Positions 1 through 8,959 of a DNA stretch of 64,000 nt are shown one piece after another. A program made the translations under genes and the position numbers. The stretch is taken from assembly GCA_017437785.1 (NCBI GenBank), contig JAFRXH010000048.1, positions 39,336-103,335 of the forward strand, in the 5' to 3' direction. The notes under the pieces were generated by a model that did not search any database, had not been told where the DNA came from, and saw nothing but the letters and a program-made list of their open reading frames with translations. The stretch is from Lachnospiraceae bacterium. Its GTDB lineage: Bacteria > Bacillota > Clostridia > Lachnospirales > Lachnospiraceae. How positions within the stretch are numbered: the first letter of the stretch is position 1; every line of letters starts with the position of its first letter.

Positions 1-80
1 AGGTCTTTACAACGATCATGATAATCATACTTACCCTGGCCATGATACTGCCTACCGTTGCAGCGGCGCTGGCCAATTGA
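1..80 (+). CDS. C-terminal end of a membrane protein (partial)
   Basis: The frame ending at the TGA at 78-80 is open back to the window edge. Its last 25 or so residues are strongly hydrophobic (ILTLAMILP followed by small residues), so this is a C-terminal membrane segment of a protein that begins outside the window. The parent family cannot be named from this fragment. The next gene starts about 25 bases downstream, so the two may be cotranscribed. Confidence 0.5.
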   Translation, partial: VFTTIMIIILTLAMILPTVAAALAN

Positions 81-104
81 TAGTGTAAATCATTTTGGCA
101 CAGG

Positions 105-947
105 ATGCAAGGCATGAGAACGGATAAAAGAAGTGTATCCGGGGCAGACTATGACAGGGAACGTTTAAGCAACAGGGTGGTTGCCGTTGTACTGTTGCTT
201 TTTTCTATATGTCTTATCATATGGTATGCCATCCGGGTAAATGTTAAAGAAGTGAAGACTTCCGGAAACCGCGCGCAGATACAGACTGTAGTGGATACGG
301 ACAGAATGGTGCTGTTCGAAAATACACATGTAGGCGATGTGGATGTGTCCGGAATGACGGTAGCGGATGCGCGCAGTAAGGTAGAGGAATATCTAGATAC
401 CGTATTTGATACGGAGTTTAAACTGCGTGTCGCACAAGATAGGGAAGTACCGGTGAGTTTAAGACAGCTGAGCGCCTACTGGGTCAATCCCGAAGCCATA
501 GGCGAGGCGGCACACCTTAAGGATGGCCGTGACGTGGTCGCACGTTATACGCTTGGCAAGGATATGGAGCAGTCGGGGCTTGAGATACCGCTGGAAGTGA
601 GCCTTGAAAAAGAAGCTGCAATGGACTGGCTTATGAGCAATTGCAGTAAATATGATGTGGAGATGACGGGATCGGAGCTGATCACCGAAGGCGGTGTGGC
701 TAGAGTAAAACTGGGCAGGGTAGGCCAGACGCTGAATATCTCGGAATCCGTGGCACAGCTTATGAACAGCGGCTTTGATTTTGTTAAGAACGGCGAAAGC
801 CTGTTCATCCTTCCGCTGGAGGAACTGTATCCGGCATCGATACCCGAAGGATACGAAGAATACCCCGGTATCAATGAACTGGTAATGGAAGCGGAAGCTG
901 CGGCAATGTCTGCGGATGGCAATGATACGGAGGCTATAGAGCCGTGA
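105..947 (+). CDS. membrane-anchored VanW/YoaR-type protein with peptidoglycan-binding-4-like domain
   Basis: A 280-residue protein with a charged N-terminus, one membrane helix at about residues 25-45, and an extracytoplasmic remainder. The stretch around residues 75-100 (VGDVDVSGMTVADARSKVEE) is the characteristic opening of the PG_binding_4 domain of YoaR/VanW-family proteins, which are anchored outside the membrane and thought to act on or bind the cell wall. The C-terminal VanW domain itself is not seen, so this is a short family member. ATG codons at 105 and 114 are both possible starts and neither has a strong ribosome site. The stop overlaps the GTG of the next gene, which suggests translational coupling. 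The exact role is unknown. Confidence 0.6.
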   Translation: MQGMRTDKRSVSGADYDRERLSNRVVAVVLLLFSICLIIWYAIRVNVKEVKTSGNRAQIQTVVDTDRMVLFENTHVGDVDVSGMTVADARSKVEEYLDTVFDTEFKLRVAQDREVPVSLRQLSAYWVNPEAIGEAAHLKDGRDVVARYTLGKDMEQSGLEIPLEVSLEKEAAMDWLMSNCSKYDVEMTGSELITEGGVARVKLGRVGQTLNISESVAQLMNSGFDFVKNGESLFILPLEELYPASIPEGYEEYPGINELVMEAEAAAMSADGNDTEAIEP

Positions 948-1438
948 GATATGATATAGTCATCAGCGGAGCGGTGGGCGTAAGCGGGACGATCGCTTTT
1001 GCCCGTGAAGCCATGCCACAGCTTTATGAACGATACAGCAGAACCTATATCGACAGAGCGATGGATGCCGCAAAGCAGATGCTTATGCCGCCGGCATTAA
1101 AAGATATAAGGCTTTATGAGATAGGCGCAGGCGGCATATATGCCGCGCTGTGGGAAGCAGCAAAGGAAGCAGGCTGCGGCTTAAGGGTTAAGCTGTATGA
1201 TATACCGGTAAGACAGGACATCATAGAGATATGTAATACACTGGATAAGGATCCGTATACGCTTGAATCGAAAGGACAATATCTGATATTTACGCCTGAC
1301 GGTCTCAGCACCGTGGATGAGCTGAAAGCAGCCGGATATACGGATGCGGCGCTCGCTGGATATACCACGGATGATAAAAAAAGGCTTATCATTTACGGGG
1401 ATGTGGAGAGATTTCTGACACCGCCCGAAAGAGGATGA
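944..1438 (+). CDS. AIR-synthase-related C-terminal-domain protein (HypE/PurM-like, short)
   Basis: A 164-residue protein starting at a GTG that overlaps the previous stop (GTGA). Residues around 55-125 (IGAGGIYAALWEAAKEAG, then DIPVRQDIIEIC and a glycine-rich end) match the pattern of the C-terminal AIRS_C domain of HypE, ThiL and PurM-type enzymes. The N-terminal ATP-binding half of such enzymes (usually about 330 residues in total) is absent, so it cannot be a complete AIR-synthase-type enzyme. It may be a domesticated or degenerate relative. It precedes the Lrp regulator and aminotransferase genes with the same orientation and short gaps. The function is inferred only at the level of fold. 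Confidence 0.5.
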   Translation: MRYDIVISGAVGVSGTIAFAREAMPQLYERYSRTYIDRAMDAAKQMLMPPALKDIRLYEIGAGGIYAALWEAAKEAGCGLRVKLYDIPVRQDIIEICNTLDKDPYTLESKGQYLIFTPDGLSTVDELKAAGYTDAALAGYTTDDKKRLIIYGDVERFLTPPERG

Positions 1439-1457
1439 TAAAGAAAGGAGAAAAACA

Positions 1458-1943
1458 ATGCTTAGAGAAGAGATCTTAAAAAATATAGAGAGGGACAGCC
1501 GTGTCGATGTTCACGAGCTGGCGGTACGTCTGGGCGCGGCGGATGCGGAAGTTATAAATGCCATGAAGGAAATGGAAGATGAAGGCATCATCTGCGGATA
1601 TCATACAATGATCGACTGGGAGAAGACTTCAATGGAGAGCGTTACCGCTCTTATCGAAGTGCGCTGCACACTGCAGAGAGGTCAGGGATTTGACCGCATA
1701 GCAGAGCGTATCTATATGTATCCCGAAGTTAAGAGTGTGTATCTTATAAGCGGAGGTTACGATCTGCGGGTCACCTTAGAGGGCAAATCCATAAAGGAAG
1801 TGAGCAGCTTTGTATCAGACAAGCTCTCCACACTTGAGAACGTACTCAGCACAGCTACACATTTTATCTTAAAGAAATACAAAGACCATGGAACCATCAT
1901 GGCTAAAAAAAGCCCGGATGAGAGGCAGGTGATAACACCGTGA
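1458..1943 (+). CDS. Lrp/AsnC-family transcriptional regulator
   Basis: A 161-residue protein with an AAAGGAG ribosome site upstream. The N-terminus (residues 1-60) is a winged helix-turn-helix of AsnC type. Residues 65-145 form the RAM ligand-binding/oligomerisation domain, including the VYLISGGYDLRVTLEG segment typical of the family. Lrp-type proteins bind amino acids and control amino-acid metabolism genes. The stop overlaps the start of the aminotransferase (GTGA), a very common Clostridia pairing, so it probably regulates its own operon in response to an amino acid handled by that enzyme. Confidence 0.85.
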   Translation: MLREEILKNIERDSRVDVHELAVRLGAADAEVINAMKEMEDEGIICGYHTMIDWEKTSMESVTALIEVRCTLQRGQGFDRIAERIYMYPEVKSVYLISGGYDLRVTLEGKSIKEVSSFVSDKLSTLENVLSTATHFILKKYKDHGTIMAKKSPDERQVITP

Positions 1944-3103
1944 GAGACCCATTATCAAAGACAATAAAAGGCATTAAACCCTCCGGCATACGTAAATTCT
2001 TTGATATCGCCAGCGAGATGAAGGATGTCATCTCTCTTGGTGTGGGCGAGCCGGATTTTGATACGCCCTGGCATATAAGGGACGAGGGTATATATTCCCT
2101 TGAAAGAGGACGTACATTCTATACATCCAATACAGGTCTTAAAGAACTGCGTACGGAGATAAACAATTATCTTACCAGAAGGATAGGAGTTTCCTACGAT
2201 CCGGATAAGGAGATAATGGTGACGGTAGGCGGATCGGAAGGTATCGATATTGCCATGCGCGCCATGCTCGATCCCGGAGATGAGGTGCTGATACCGCAGC
2301 CTTCGTATGTCTCCTACGAACCCTGCTGTGTGCTGGCGGGCGGTAAGCCGGTCATCATCAACTTAAAGGAAGAGAACGAATTCCGTCTGACCGCAGCAGA
2401 GCTGGAAGAAGCAATTACCGATAAGACAAAGCTTTTAGTGCTGCCTTTCCCCAATAATCCTACAGGAGCTATCATGGAGAGGAGCGATCTGGAAGCGATC
2501 GCGGCTGTGATCGAAAAGCATGATCTGTATGTGATAAGTGATGAGATCTATTCGGAACTGTCCTATAAAGGGGACCATGTTTCGATAACGCAGCTTCCCG
2601 GTATGCGTGAACGTACCGTGCTGATCAACGGTTTCTCAAAGGCTTATGCGATGACCGGATGGAGACTGGGCTATGCCTGTGCTTCCGAGATCATCTTAAA
2701 ACAGATGCTTAAGATACACCAGTTTGCCATCATGTGTGCGCCTACCACCAGCCAGTATGCGGCTGTGGAAGCTTTAAAGAACGGCGATGAAGATGTGGCA
2801 CAGATGAGGGATGCGTATAACCAGCGCAGACGGTTCCTAATGGAACGCTTTAAGGAGATGGGGCTGCAGTGCTTTGAGCCTTACGGCGCATTCTATGTAT
2901 TCCCCTGCATAAAGGAATTCGGCTTAAGTTCCGATGATTTTGCAATGCGTTTCGTTAAGGAAGAGCATGTGGCGGTAGTACCCGGAACCGCATTCGGCGA
3001 TTGCGGCGAAGGCTATCTGCGTATTTCCTACGCATATTCGATCGAGGCTCTTAAGGCCGCGCTCGAGAGGATGGAGAAGTTTCTTAAGAAACTGCGGGGA
3101 TGA
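1940..3103 (+). CDS. class I/II PLP-dependent aminotransferase (aspartate/aromatic type)
   Basis: A 387-residue fold-type I aminotransferase starting at GTG 1940, overlapping the Lrp-family gene by 4 bases. Visible hallmarks are the N-terminal SLGVGEPDFDTPWHI segment, FPNNPTGA in the large domain, the SDEIYSEL aspartate motif that contacts the PLP pyridine, and NGFSKAYAMTGWRLGY carrying the Schiff-base lysine. It transfers an amino group between an amino acid and a 2-oxo acid in the cytoplasm. Substrate cannot be fixed from sequence; aspartate, aromatic or branched-chain amino acids are plausible. The adjacent Lrp-type regulator fits amino-acid-responsive control. A terminator follows. Confidence 0.85.
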   Translation: MRDPLSKTIKGIKPSGIRKFFDIASEMKDVISLGVGEPDFDTPWHIRDEGIYSLERGRTFYTSNTGLKELRTEINNYLTRRIGVSYDPDKEIMVTVGGSEGIDIAMRAMLDPGDEVLIPQPSYVSYEPCCVLAGGKPVIINLKEENEFRLTAAELEEAITDKTKLLVLPFPNNPTGAIMERSDLEAIAAVIEKHDLYVISDEIYSELSYKGDHVSITQLPGMRERTVLINGFSKAYAMTGWRLGYACASEIILKQMLKIHQFAIMCAPTTSQYAAVEALKNGDEDVAQMRDAYNQRRRFLMERFKEMGLQCFEPYGAFYVFPCIKEFGLSSDDFAMRFVKEEHVAVVPGTAFGDCGEGYLRISYAYSIEALKAALERMEKFLKKLRG

Positions 3104-3139
3104 GTTGAGGCAGACAGCCATATAAAGAACAATAAAGCT

Positions 3140-3190
3140 AAAGATCCCAGTGCAGGCTGAAAATAAAGACGCTGCATCGGGATCTTTTTA
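3140..3190 (+). terminator. intrinsic terminator after the aminotransferase gene
   Basis: Inverted repeat AAAGATCCC(A)GTGCAG / CTGCATCGGGATCTTT with a 15-base loop, followed by a T-run at 3184-3190. Confidence 0.85.
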
Positions 3191-3228
3191 TATGAAAAAT
3201 ATGTAGTTTTAAAAGGAGATGCGCCGGA

Positions 3229-3435
3229 TCATTTTTTGTTACTCCGGCCCAGCAGATAGTCTGCGGAAACTTTGTATAGATCACAGAGCTTCAGCAGATG
3301 ACGTATCGGCATTTCATTTGCACCGCGTTCATAACGGGCATACATCGTCTGTGAAGTGCCGAGTATCGATGCCACATATTCCTGAGTATAGTCACAGTCT
3401 TCACGAAGATCTCGCATCCTGCGGATGTAGTCCAT
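3229..3435 (-). CDS. small XRE-family helix-turn-helix regulator
   Basis: A 68-residue protein that is essentially one Cro/cI-type HTH domain: RMRDLREDCDYTQEYVASI, then the recognition helix region SQTMYARYERG, ending with the ADYLLGR motif common in small Clostridia XRE proteins. It faces away from the lipoprotein gene at 3619. Two near-palindromic 16-base sites lie between them, over the lipoprotein promoter. It is therefore a likely repressor of that gene, of itself, or both. No effector domain is present. Confidence 0.8.
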   Translation of the reverse strand: MDYIRRMRDLREDCDYTQEYVASILGTSQTMYARYERGANEMPIRHLLKLCDLYKVSADYLLGRSNKK

Positions 3436-3514
3436 AAACGATATATCCCTTTGTATTAAAATATTATAGTTGCAGCTGATCGCTAAGCGGACTCAAAACT
3501 ACCGTATTATATCA

Positions 3515-3561
3515 AGTAAAGATATTTACTATTGACAATTAGTAAATATATGTACTAAAAT
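3515..3561 (+). promoter_or_regulatory. promoter with two XRE operator-like palindromes upstream of the lipoprotein gene
   Basis: -35 TTGACA at 3532-3537 and -10 TAAAAT at 3556-3561, spacer 18. Two imperfect palindromes of the same type, AGTAAAGATATTTACT (3515-3530) and AGTAAATATATGTACT (3541-3556), flank the -35 and fill the spacer. Their starts are 26 bp apart. This is the arrangement of a dimeric HTH repressor, most simply the divergent XRE protein. Confidence 0.65.
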
Positions 3562-3618
3562 CAATTACTGTTGTTTATTGGCAATGTATCAAAGACTTTG
3601 CGGAAGGGGAGATCCGTC

Positions 3619-4590
3619 ATGAAAAAGAAAGCTGTTTTTGTATTATTAGGGCTTAGTACAGTAATGTTATTATCCGGGTGCGGTAAAAGCGAAAAGGAAC
3701 AGGCTAAAGAGTATTATCAGGAAGAGCTGGGCCTGAATGAAGAAGAAGCTCAGGAGATTGCGGATTTTGTATATAGTGACGGCAGTGATCCTGAAGAGGA
3801 GAAGGTTCAGGAAGAAGAAACAGCAGCTGATAAAGAACTTGAACGTTTTCCGGTCTCTGCGGAATGGAAGGATTACAGTGTTCCGGATAATATGATACAG
3901 ATCGATGATACTATGTATACAGCCGGAGTAACTGTTGCGGAGATCATGAAAAAAACAGAAGGCTCTGCAGCAGGATACACCTATGAGTATAATCCGGGAA
4001 AACTGGTCAATAAGGACAAGCAGGAATCCATAGAAATATGCAGAGGGGGTGATCCCTGGTTTATTATTACGGCGCGTAATATTTTCAATGAGACTATGTC
4101 TTTAGAAGAGTTGCCGGTATCAGTGATCGAAATACAAAAGCCTGCGCTGGAGTATTGTTATTATATAGACGGAAGAAGTTATGAGGATATCATGTCTATG
4201 AAATATAGTGATGTAAAAGCTCTGTTGGAGACAGTTTTTGCAGATGAAGTCTTAAATGATGCAGCAAGAAAAGAAATGAAGTATCTGGGACGTTCTGAAA
4301 AGTCTATAGAAGATGAAATACAGAATCATTATAATTATTCTGTTAAATCAGATGAAAATGATGTACCAAGAATTAAGAATGGATTAAGGGTTGTCTATAG
4401 TACAGCCGGCTTTATTAATCCGGAATGGTCATATATTGTTCCTGATGATGATACGTGGAAATACAGTTACATGAGAGTTTGGGCCAATTATGAATTTTAT
4501 GTAGATAAAGACACAACTGAAATGGTGGAATTTGCAGCATCTATTGTAGCCTCCAGAACAGGATTTCCGAAAGAGCTGGTAGTTGAATAA
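3619..4590 (+). CDS. lipoprotein of unknown function
   Basis: A 323-residue protein. The start at ATG 3619 is chosen because it gives a clean lipoprotein signal peptide: MKKKA, a hydrophobic core, then the lipobox LLSGC around residue 20. After the cysteine comes an acidic, probably disordered linker (DGSDPEEEKVQEEE), then a folded region of about 250 residues that I do not recognise. It would be anchored to the outer face of the membrane. The promoter carries XRE-type operators, so expression is probably switched by the divergent regulator. A hairpin terminator follows. Confidence 0.75.
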   Translation: MKKKAVFVLLGLSTVMLLSGCGKSEKEQAKEYYQEELGLNEEEAQEIADFVYSDGSDPEEEKVQEEETAADKELERFPVSAEWKDYSVPDNMIQIDDTMYTAGVTVAEIMKKTEGSAAGYTYEYNPGKLVNKDKQESIEICRGGDPWFIITARNIFNETMSLEELPVSVIEIQKPALEYCYYIDGRSYEDIMSMKYSDVKALLETVFADEVLNDAARKEMKYLGRSEKSIEDEIQNHYNYSVKSDENDVPRIKNGLRVVYSTAGFINPEWSYIVPDDDTWKYSYMRVWANYEFYVDKDTTEMVEFAASIVASRTGFPKELVVE

Positions 4591-4637
4591 TTGAGCTGCT
4601 TATCAATTCCTGACATAGTTTTATAAAGCAGCTTTTC

Positions 4638-4686
4638 AAAGGCAGCAAAGAGTATACTTTTAGTATCTTGACGCTGCCTTTTTTAT
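4638..4686 (+). terminator. intrinsic terminator after lipoprotein gene
   Basis: AAAGGCAGC / GCTGCCTTTTTT stem with a T-run at 4679-4684. A weaker hairpin with arms AGCTGCTT and AAGCAGCT lies just upstream at about 4593-4635. Confidence 0.75.
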
Positions 4687-4757
4687 TGCGTTACAATTAG
4701 TGGCGGCAGCGTACAGATTGGGAGTTTTGCCGGATCAATAATAATGCGGAGGAGATT

Positions 4758-5501
4758 ATGAAAAAGAGCTTGTTGGCGATGATAGGAGCAGGCGTGTTGA
4801 GTGCGGCTGTTTTATGCGGATGCGGTTCGGATGAGCCGGCTTCAAACAGAGAACGCATAAGTGAGAAAGAAAAAAATGATTCCGATGAAGAAGAGGTAGA
4901 TGAGGTAAACGCACCGCCTGCTGATCATGTGCCCGAGCCCGTTGAAGATGCGGATGAGAATGATGATGAGTATGACGATGTAGATGATAATGATAATGCG
5001 GGAAGCGATCTGATGCCGTTGTATGATGCTGATGTGGAGTTTAATGTGGCATATGTCAGACCTGCAGAAGGTTTTACTTATTACGGTGATCCGGCCCCGA
5101 CAGGTAGCATGATATTCCGGGACGCGGATGAAAACTATGTAGTGATCAACGTGGATTACCAATACGATTATTGGGAAGAAGTCCTAGAAAACGGGGCTCA
5201 CAGCGTACAGGGCGGTTTTGATTACTATACCAGGGTGGATTCCGATAACTACGCCTGGATCATGGTAGATCTGCAGTGTTCGTACGACTATTCGCCTGTT
5301 TACCTGGCTATGGAAGGAACATGGGATTCAGATGCAGTTACGTTTGAAGAGGACGGAGAATACAATCTTGTATTCAAATGTTACGAAGATACTTACGTGA
5401 ATATACTGCTGTCAAGAAGTATGGTGGAAAACTGGACCTTTGCAGATTATCAGGGATTCTTCAGGGAATGGTTCCCCGAGACCGGCGGTTACAGCGACTA
5501 A
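4758..5501 (+). CDS. acidic lipoprotein of unknown function
   Basis: A 247-residue protein preceded by GGAGG. The signal peptide runs to the lipobox VLCGC at about residue 22. Residues 30-80 are a very acidic low-complexity tether rich in D, E and N. The remaining 160 or so residues look like a beta-rich globular domain with many aromatic residues. The family is not recognised. It sits between the first lipoprotein and the trp T-box but has no visible link to tryptophan synthesis. There is no obvious terminator between it and the trp promoter. Confidence 0.7.
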   Translation: MKKSLLAMIGAGVLSAAVLCGCGSDEPASNRERISEKEKNDSDEEEVDEVNAPPADHVPEPVEDADENDDEYDDVDDNDNAGSDLMPLYDADVEFNVAYVRPAEGFTYYGDPAPTGSMIFRDADENYVVINVDYQYDYWEEVLENGAHSVQGGFDYYTRVDSDNYAWIMVDLQCSYDYSPVYLAMEGTWDSDAVTFEEDGEYNLVFKCYEDTYVNILLSRSMVENWTFADYQGFFREWFPETGGYSD

Positions 5502-5509
5502 AAAATTTA

Positions 5510-5538
5510 TTGACATCTAAAAAACGCAGTGATAAAAT
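5510..5538 (+). promoter_or_regulatory. trp operon promoter
   Basis: -35 TTGACA (5510-5515), 17-base spacer, -10 TAAAAT (5533-5538). Predicted transcription start is near 5545, at the beginning of the T-box leader. Confidence 0.8.
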
Positions 5539-5544
5539 TCATCA

Positions 5545-5828
5545 CAACTGAACAAACCATTGATGCGGAAGTAAAGGCGATGAATGCCCCTACAGAGATC
5601 CCGGGAAGGTGAGAGCCGGGAGAGAAACAGATCGTCATAATGGGCCGCGGAGGGTGCAGTCAAAGGCATTAGCCGAGTATTCTGCAACGTGAAGGCATAC
5701 GTCAGTTGCCGGGGATATGCAGGTATCCCGCAAAGAGTACGATAGCAATATCGTAAAACAGGGTGGCACCGCGGATATTAAAAGTATATTCGTCCCTGAC
5801 AGAATTGTTTTTCTGTCAGGGATTTTTT
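5545..5828 (+). ncRNA. tryptophan T-box leader with terminator
   Basis: The leader carries the highly conserved T-box sequence ACAGGGTGGCACCGCG at 5758-5773, which pairs with the uncharged tRNA acceptor end. Stem I spans about 5562-5652, with the GGTGAGAG loop motif near 5607-5614. On its 3' side TGG at 5641-5643 sits where the specifier codon is expected, matching tRNA-Trp. The terminator is the stem TCCCTGACAG / CTGTCAGGGA (5793-5802 / 5813-5822) followed by six T. Uncharged tRNA-Trp should stabilise the antiterminator and let transcription continue into trpE. Confidence 0.95.
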
Positions 5829-5861
5829 AATTCCAAGATAAACTGGAAAGGAGATGAACTT

Positions 5862-7343
5862 ATGAACATCACACCGGACATTGAAGAAGTAAGGCGTTAT
5901 GCGAAGGAAGGTAAGTTTGATGTTATGCCTTTGAGCACAACTATACTTTCGGATTTCACTACGCCTATCGAAACTTTAAGGATCCTTAAGGAAGCTTCAA
6001 AGCACTGCTACCTTCTGGAATCCGCCCAGTCGGTTGATAAGTGGGGCCGTTATTCATTCCTTGGATATGACCCCAGGCTGGCAGTAAGCTGCAGGGATTC
6101 AAAGGGCGTGGTCGAGCACATAAACGGAGATAAAGAGGAGATCGATATGCCTGATCCTTCGGGTTATCTCAGGGAACTGCTTTCGCATTATAAGAGCCCC
6201 AAGCTGGGAAACCTTCCTGCATTTACTGGCGGTCTGGTGGGATACTTCTCCTTTGATTATCTTAACTACAGCGAGCCCACCACACGCTGCAATGCAAAGG
6301 ACAGCGAAGGCTTTCAGGATATGGATCTGATGCTCTTTGATAAGGTGATAGCATTTGATAACGTAAGGCAGAAGCTGATCCTTATCGTGAATATAAAGCT
6401 TGATGATGTGGAAGAATCCTACCGCAGAGGCTGTGAGGAATTAAAGAACATGGTACAGCTTCTCAAAGGCGGTGAAAGGAAGCCGGAAAAGCCCGGTAAG
6501 CTCCTTGGAGAGGTGGAGCCGCTTTTTGATAAAGAGCAGTTCTGTAATATGGTTGAGCGTGGAAAAAGTTACATCCGTGAAGGAGACATCTTCCAGATAG
6601 TGCTTTCCAACAGATTGAGCGCTCCGTTTGAGGGAAGTTTATTGAACACATACCGCTGTCTGCGTACCATCAACCCTTCACCGTATATGTTCTATTTTTC
6701 CGGGACTGATGTGGAGGTTGCAGGGGCTTCGCCGGAAACGCTTGTTAAGCTTGAGGACGGCATACTCCATACCTTCCCGCTTGCAGGCACCCGCCCCCGC
6801 GGTAAGGATGAGGCAGAGGATAAGGCTCTGGAGGAAGAGCTCCTGGCCGATGAGAAGGAGCTTGCAGAGCATAACATGCTGGTAGATCTGGGGCGTAACG
6901 ACCTGGGCAGGATAAGCAAGTTCGGTACTGTAGAGGTAGAAAAGCTGCATTCGATAGAGCGGTACTCACATGTGATGCACATCGGTTCTACTGTGCGCGG
7001 TGAGATAAGGGAAGATAAGGATGCCTTAGATGCGATAGAAGTGGTGCTTCCCGCAGGAACCCTTTCCGGCGCGCCCAAGATAAGGGCCTGCCAGCTGATA
7101 GGCGAGCTTGAGAACAACAAGCGCGGTATCTACGGAGGCGCCATAGGTTATATAGATTTCGGCGGTAATATGGATACCTGTATTGCGATACGTATCGCAT
7201 ATAAGAAAAACGGCAGGGTATTTATAAGAAGCGGCGCCGGTATAGTGGCAGATTCTGTACCGGAGAAGGAATACGAAGAGAGCATCAATAAGGCCGGAGC
7301 AGTGGTAAAGGCTCTTAAGAGCGCAGAAAGCGAGGTGCTGTGA
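5862..7343 (+). CDS. trpE: anthranilate synthase component I
   Basis: A 493-residue enzyme that converts chorismate plus ammonia (from the TrpG subunit) to anthranilate, the first committed step of tryptophan synthesis. The start at ATG 5862 follows AAAGGAG and excludes T-box sequence that is also open in this frame. The N-terminal regulatory domain holds the LLESA tryptophan-binding motif, so feedback inhibition is expected. The C-terminal chorismate-binding domain has LAGTRPRGKDEAED, LGRNDLGRI and GGAIGYIDFGGNMDT. It is the first gene of the operon and its stop overlaps the trpG start by one base (TGATG). Confidence 0.97.
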   Translation: MNITPDIEEVRRYAKEGKFDVMPLSTTILSDFTTPIETLRILKEASKHCYLLESAQSVDKWGRYSFLGYDPRLAVSCRDSKGVVEHINGDKEEIDMPDPSGYLRELLSHYKSPKLGNLPAFTGGLVGYFSFDYLNYSEPTTRCNAKDSEGFQDMDLMLFDKVIAFDNVRQKLILIVNIKLDDVEESYRRGCEELKNMVQLLKGGERKPEKPGKLLGEVEPLFDKEQFCNMVERGKSYIREGDIFQIVLSNRLSAPFEGSLLNTYRCLRTINPSPYMFYFSGTDVEVAGASPETLVKLEDGILHTFPLAGTRPRGKDEAEDKALEEELLADEKELAEHNMLVDLGRNDLGRISKFGTVEVEKLHSIERYSHVMHIGSTVRGEIREDKDALDAIEVVLPAGTLSGAPKIRACQLIGELENNKRGIYGGAIGYIDFGGNMDTCIAIRIAYKKNGRVFIRSGAGIVADSVPEKEYEESINKAGAVVKALKSAESEVL

Positions 7344-7906
7344 TGATACTTCTGATAGATAATTACGACAGCTTTTCATATAACCTTTATCAGCTGGTGG
7401 GTGAGATAAACCCTGATATAAAGGTGATAAGAAATGATGATATGACGGTTGAAGAGATAAGGCAGCTCAACCCTGACCGTATCATATTATCACCGGGGCC
7501 CGGAAGGCCCGAGGATGCAGGCGTTATCATCGACTGCGTGAAGGAACTGGGCGGCACGATACCTATCCTTGGCGTGTGCCTTGGACATCAGGCGATATGC
7601 GCAGCATACGGAGCTACGGTAACCTACGCAAAGCAGCTTATGCACGGCAAGCAGTCGGTGGCAGAGCTTGATACGGACAGCCTGCTGTTTAGGGGCTGCG
7701 ACAGAAAGAGCCCCGTAGCGCGCTATCATTCGCTGGCAGCCGATCCCGAAACCATGCCCGAATGCCTTAAGGTAACGGCACGCACCGAAGATGGTGAGGT
7801 GATGGCCGTAGAGCATAAGGAAAAAGCGGTATACGGGGTGCAGTTCCATCCGGAGTCCATAATGACTCCCGAAGGAAAACAGATGCTTAAGAACTTTTTG
7901 GCCTGA
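7343..7906 (+). CDS. trpG: anthranilate synthase component II (glutamine amidotransferase)
   Basis: A 187-residue class I glutamine amidotransferase that supplies ammonia to TrpE. The catalytic cysteine is in GVCLGHQAI, and the histidine/glutamate pair is in QFHPES near residue 170. The ATG at 7343 is chosen over the in-frame GTG at 7340 because it gives normal spacing from GAGGTG and the family start MILLIDNYDSF. It may also serve p-aminobenzoate synthesis as PabA, since folate genes occur elsewhere in the window but no pabA is seen. Confidence 0.95.
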   Translation: MILLIDNYDSFSYNLYQLVGEINPDIKVIRNDDMTVEEIRQLNPDRIILSPGPGRPEDAGVIIDCVKELGGTIPILGVCLGHQAICAAYGATVTYAKQLMHGKQSVAELDTDSLLFRGCDRKSPVARYHSLAADPETMPECLKVTARTEDGEVMAVEHKEKAVYGVQFHPESIMTPEGKQMLKNFLA

Positions 7907-7942
7907 AGGATCTTTTTCAATAATGATAAGGAGGAAAAAACA

Positions 7943-8959
7943 ATGATCAAAGAAGCAATCGTAAAGATCGTAAACAAGGAAGACTTAACCTATGATGAAG
8001 CCTATACCGTTATGAATGAGATAATGAGCGGTGAGACTTCAGCTACCCAGAATGCGGCATTTCTTTCCGCCCTCTCGACCAAAAGTGCAAGGGCTGAGAC
8101 TACTGATGAGATAGCCGGTTGTGCCGCAGCGATGCGTGAGCATGCTATCCCCGTTAATACCGGAATGGATATATTTGAGATAGTGGGTACCGGCGGTGAC
8201 AATGCGGGAAGCTTTAACATTTCCACCACTTCCGCACTGGTTGCGGCAGCGGGCGGTATGAAGGTGGCAAAGCACGGAAACCGCGCGGCTTCTTCACTCT
8301 GCGGTACTGCAGACTGCCTGGAAGCACTGGACGTTAACATCCAGCAGGAGCCTGAAAAGTGTATCGAGCTTTTAAAGGAAGCAGGCATGTGCTTCTTCTT
8401 CGCACAGAAATATCATACTTCAATGAAGTACGTAGGTCCCATCCGTAAGGAGCTTGGATTCCGTACCGTTTTCAATATCTTAGGGCCTCTTACCAATCCG
8501 GGAAGACCCACGATGCAGCTTTTAGGCGTTTATGATGAATATCTGGTAATGCCGCTTACACAGGTTCTCATAAGTCTGGGCGTAAAGCGCGGAATGGTGG
8601 TATACGGCCAGGATAAGCTGGATGAGATATCCATGAGCGCACCTACTACGGTGAGCGAGATAAGAGACGGCTGGTACAAGTCCTATGTGATAAAGCCCGA
8701 GGATTTCGGCTTTAACAGATGCACAAAGGATGAACTTAAGGGCGGCACTCCCGCAGAGAATGCAGAGATAACAAAGGCTATACTTAAAGGTGAGAAGGGA
8801 CCCAAGCGTGATGCCGTACTCATGAACGCCGGCGCTTCACTCTATATCGGCGGCAAAGCCGACAGTATGGCCGACGGTATCAGGCTGGCAGCAGAGATCA
8901 TCGACAGCGGCAAAGCATATGAAACACTCGAGAAAGTGATAGAAGTAAGTAATCGCTGA
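7943..8959 (+). CDS. trpD: anthranilate phosphoribosyltransferase
   Basis: A 338-residue enzyme that joins anthranilate to PRPP. The glycine-rich PRPP site appears as [17 protein letters not shown] near residues 80-95, followed by KHGNRAASS. Length and domain order (small helical N-terminal domain, then alpha/beta domain) are standard. A strong AAGGAGG precedes the ATG. The gene stops exactly at the edge of a long palindromic repeat that separates it from trpC. Confidence 0.96.
   Translation: MIKEAIVKIVNKEDLTYDEAYTVMNEIMSGETSATQNAAFLSALSTKSARAETTDEIAGCAAAMREHAIPVNTGMDIFEIVGTGGDNAGSFNISTTSALVAAAGGMKVAKHGNRAASSLCGTADCLEALDVNIQQEPEKCIELLKEAGMCFFFAQKYHTSMKYVGPIRKELGFRTVFNILGPLTNPGRPTMQLLGVYDEYLVMPLTQVLISLGVKRGMVVYGQDKLDEISMSAPTTVSEIRDGWYKSYVIKPEDFGFNRCTKDELKGGTPAENAEITKAILKGEKGPKRDAVLMNAGASLYIGGKADSMADGIRLAAEIIDSGKAYETLEKVIEVSNR

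Noticed and set aside
5763-5861. N-terminal extension of trpE through the T-box
   Set aside because: It would translate the T-box bulge and terminator hairpin; the start at 5862 has a proper ribosome site.
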